DNA of 6,728 bases. Origin: Chloroflexota bacterium (lineage in GTDB: Bacteria; Chloroflexota; Dehalococcoidia; SAR202; UBA11138). The notes under the pieces were generated by a model, which was not told where the DNA came from, did not search any database, and worked only from the letters and a program-made list of their open reading frames with translations. The DNA is taken from positions 1-6,728 of the forward strand of contig JADFQF010000077.1 in assembly GCA_022561955.1 (NCBI GenBank), given 5' to 3'. The position numbers and the translations under genes were made by a program. Shown here piece by piece: positions 4,588 through 6,728 of this stretch (its first letter is position 1; the number at the start of each line of letters is the position of its first letter).

Positions 4588-5682
4588 ATGGGCAATAGCA
4601 TGGGACAGATGTTTCGCATAACGACCTGGGGCGAGTCTCACGGAGACGCCGTCGGAGTGGTCGTAGACGGCTGCCCGCCGAGGCTTTCCCTGGATGTTTC
4701 GGACATTCAGAGGGAGCTGGACCGGCGTCGGCCCGGCCAGAGCGAAATTTCGACCCAGCGCAAAGAGGGCGACCAGGCCGAGATACTCTCAGGCGTGTTC
4801 GAGGGGAAGACGCTGGGCACGCCCATACTCATCGGAGTCTGGAACAAGGACTCTCGTAGCAGAGACTACGAGCACATGCGCACCAAGTACCGCCCGTCGC
4901 ATGCCGATTATACCTACGACGCCAAGTACGGCATTCGCAACTGGATGGGCGGAGGACGGGCCAGCGCCAGGGAGACGATTGGCCGGGTGGCCGCGGGCGC
5001 CATCGCGAAGAAGGTACTGGCCCAGGAGTTCGGCACCGAGATTATCGGCTACGTCAAGCAGGTGTGGCAGCTGCACGCCGAGGTCGACCCGGACACCGTG
5101 ACCGGCGAGGACGTCGAGTCCAACATCGTGCGCTGCCCCGACCAGGACATGGCGATACGCATGATCGAACGGATCAAGCAGGCCCGCAAGGACGGCGATT
5201 CCCTCGGCGGCGTCGTCGAATGCGTCGCCCGGAACGTACCGGTCGGCCTCGGCGAGCCTGTGTTCGACAAGCTGGAGGCCGATCTAGGCAAGTCGATGCT
5301 CTCGCTGCCGGCGTGCAAGGGGTTCGAGGTCGGGTCCGGCTTCGGCGGCACGACCATGACGGGCTCGGAGCACAACGACCCCTTCTACTCGGAGGGCGGC
5401 CGCATCCGGACCAGGACAAACAACTCCGGCGGCATCCAGGGCGGCATCAGCAACGGCGAGAACATCATCATTCGCGCCGCATTCAAGCCCACGGCGACCA
5501 TCATGAAGGCCCAGGAGACCGTGGACGACGAGGGCAATCCGACGACGCTGGAGGGCAGGGGACGCCACGACCCGTGCGTGCTGCCCAGGGCCGTGCCGAT
5601 CGTGGAGTCGATGATGGCGCTGGTGCTTGTCGACCACGCGCTACGCCAGCGAGGCCAGACCGGCGAGGTCCGGGTCCGGTAA
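4588..5682 (+). CDS. aroC: Chorismate synthase, 364 aa
   Basis: Converts 5-enolpyruvylshikimate-3-phosphate to chorismate, the last step of the shikimate pathway. It needs reduced FMN and works as a cytosolic tetramer. The three family signatures are present: GESHG (15-19), [10 protein letters not shown] (121-130) and [16 protein letters not shown] (325-340). So are RPGQS (49-53 region) and [14 protein letters not shown] (102-115). His18 and His105 correspond to the conserved catalytic histidines. MGNSMGQMF at the N-terminus is the usual opening of the family, so ATG at 4588 is the right start. An AAGG about nine bases upstream (near 4575-4578) serves as ribosome site. The length is normal and the gene looks intact. 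There is no other shikimate gene in the window. The next gene begins about 12 bases after the stop, so read-through is likely, as no terminator is seen between them. Confidence 0.99.
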   Translation: MGNSMGQMFRITTWGESHGDAVGVVVDGCPPRLSLDVSDIQRELDRRRPGQSEISTQRKEGDQAEILSGVFEGKTLGTPILIGVWNKDSRSRDYEHMRTKYRPSHADYTYDAKYGIRNWMGGGRASARETIGRVAAGAIAKKVLAQEFGTEIIGYVKQVWQLHAEVDPDTVTGEDVESNIVRCPDQDMAIRMIERIKQARKDGDSLGGVVECVARNVPVGLGEPVFDKLEADLGKSMLSLPACKGFEVGSGFGGTTMTGSEHNDPFYSEGGRIRTRTNNSGGIQGGISNGENIIIRAAFKPTATIMKAQETVDDEGNPTTLEGRGRHDPCVLPRAVPIVESMMALVLVDHALRQRGQTGEVRVR

Positions 5683-5694
5683 CAAAACATTCAG

Positions 5695-6728
5695 GTGAAT
5701 AGTATAAAGAGTCTTTTGAATGCCTGTAAGTTTATCGCTTTTATGGTCCTTGTTGGTTGATCCCAGGCAATAGAATGCGACGATCCGACGTTAACACTCA
5801 GTAATGGCTCATTCAAGATTGACGTCTGCTCAATGAGCACGGAAGTCAACTTTCCCGAAGAGATAGTATTCGATATATCCGTGGAGTCCTCAGAGGATAT
5901 CGAGACGGTACATCTCCGATTATTAGAGCAAAACTCAATATGTGATCCTGGATATATCTACACCCAGCCCAGATATTCTACAGGCAAGTCCATCAGGGCG
6001 GAATACAGCCAACCTTACCGCAATCGAGACCCAATAATTCCAGGAAAAACCTTAGAATATTACTGGGTGTTTGGCACTTCAGACGGTAATGAAATTAGAA
6101 CCCCAACGCAAATCCTGACGATTGAGGACGATTCTCAAGTTTGGTCAACCGACACTCGTGGGATGGTCAATCTACACAGGTACGCCGGTACTCAAGACTT
6201 TGCCGATTTCCTGCTGGATGTTGCTTCTTACCAGGTATTTGAATTTGAAGACGTGTTCGGCCAGGAACTCGATAAACCTATAGATATCTATATTTACGAT
6301 AATGTTGCCGATTTACAGGCGTCACTATTCGACGCTCAAGAATGGGTTGCTGGGATGGCGTTGCCAGCCGAGTCAACGATCGTCCTCGCTATATCGCCTG
6401 ACGAACGAGAATGGGGTGAGATCGCATTAGCGCACGAGATAACCCACCTCTTCGTAGGCAAAATAAGCTTTAACTGCGTCTCTTTCGTCCCAGGCTGGCT
6501 CGACGAAGGATTGGCCACTTATATCGACGGTAATCCGCCGCTGACTAAAAAGGAGTTCCAAGATTTGGCTGCTGAGGGGACCCTATATTCAATGGGTGTT
6601 CTCAACTATGAATTTTCCGAGAACCCTGACTACGCCGATCTCGCTTACACTCAAAGCTTTTATATGGTGGAGTTCCTGCTCGACGAATTCGGACCAGAGA
6701 AGTTATTCCAATTGCTGAGCAGATTTAG
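5695..6728 (+). CDS. Peptidase MA-like gluzincin metallopeptidase, exported, 3' partial, with in-frame TGA at 5758-5760
   Basis: A zinc metallopeptidase of the peptidase MA-like (gluzincin) type. Numbering from GTG at 5695, HEITH (247-251) is the HExxH site. Glu271 in WLDEGLATY lies 19 residues after it and is the third zinc ligand. Residues about 33-150 form a beta-rich N-terminal domain ending in PGKTLEYYW and a Gly/Asp-rich turn, an arrangement I associate with Chloroflexota secreted proteins. The frame is open to the window edge. Codons 1-21 encode a good signal peptide (Lys5, Lys12, core FIAFMVLVG), but codon 22 is TGA, followed by SQAIECDD. The first in-frame ATG after it is 5833, with no ribosome site and no signal. 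So the gene is a pseudogene, is recoded, carries a sequencing error, or makes an unexported protein from 5833. The DNA is visibly richer in A/T than aroC. Confidence 0.85.

Noticed and set aside
5064..5702. 212-codon frame inside aroC
   Set aside because: It is a high-GC shadow, extremely rich in Arg, Gly and His, within an intact chorismate synthase whose three signatures are all in the other frame.
5758..5810. SECIS element for selenocysteine insertion after the TGA
   Set aside because: Only three- or four-base pairings such as ACG/CGT near 5777-5791 could be found. No stable stem-loop sits at the expected distance.

Overview
The window looks like ordinary chromosome from a GC-rich, free-living bacterium, most likely a member of the Chloroflexota (Dehalococcoidia / SAR202-like). 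This placement is an inference. It rests on the style of the chorismate synthase, the mix of oxidoreductases with an MFS_3-type exporter, and a secreted peptidase MA-like protein of a type I associate with Chloroflexota. No marker gene in the window fixes the taxonomy.

Layout from left to right. (1) The 5' part of a zinc-dependent medium-chain alcohol dehydrogenase lies on the minus strand (start at 536) and runs off the left edge. (2) A 627-bp gap has no convincing protein gene but holds two strong intrinsic terminators, both on the plus strand, where no plus-strand gene precedes them. The first has an extended -10 motif about 75 bases upstream, so a small RNA is possible. (3) A complete classical SDR oxidoreductase lies on the minus strand (1164-1913), with a good Shine-Dalgarno and a perfect TATAAT upstream. 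(4) A 538-bp gap carries that promoter and a plus-strand promoter candidate. The latter leads directly into a doubtful 83-codon GTG frame that overlaps, by ATGA, a small predicted lipoprotein gene (2452-2772). (5) A 12-TM MFS exporter lies on the minus strand (2825-4174), convergent with the lipoprotein gene. (6) A 413-bp divergent gap holds a nested rod-like inverted-repeat structure (4314-4466) and a compound hairpin followed by a T-tract on the minus strand. That hairpin is probably an attenuator or terminator in the MFS leader. (7) aroC, chorismate synthase, is on the plus strand (4588-5682). (8) A secreted or lipoprotein gluzincin-type peptidase MA-like gene starts about 12 bases after aroC and runs off the right edge. 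Its signal peptide is interrupted by an in-frame TGA.

The genes do not form one obvious pathway. The ADH and SDR are co-oriented NAD(P)-linked oxidoreductases but are separated by terminators facing the other way. aroC makes chorismate, the last shikimate step, and has no other aro gene beside it here. The peptidase gene could be co-transcribed with aroC but is visibly richer in A/T.

The points most worth a second look are the TGA that falls exactly where a lipobox cysteine would sit, the structured DNA between the MFS gene and aroC, the two orphan plus-strand terminators, and the possible leaderless GTG gene coupled to the lipoprotein. I see no mobile element, CRISPR array, tRNA or rRNA.
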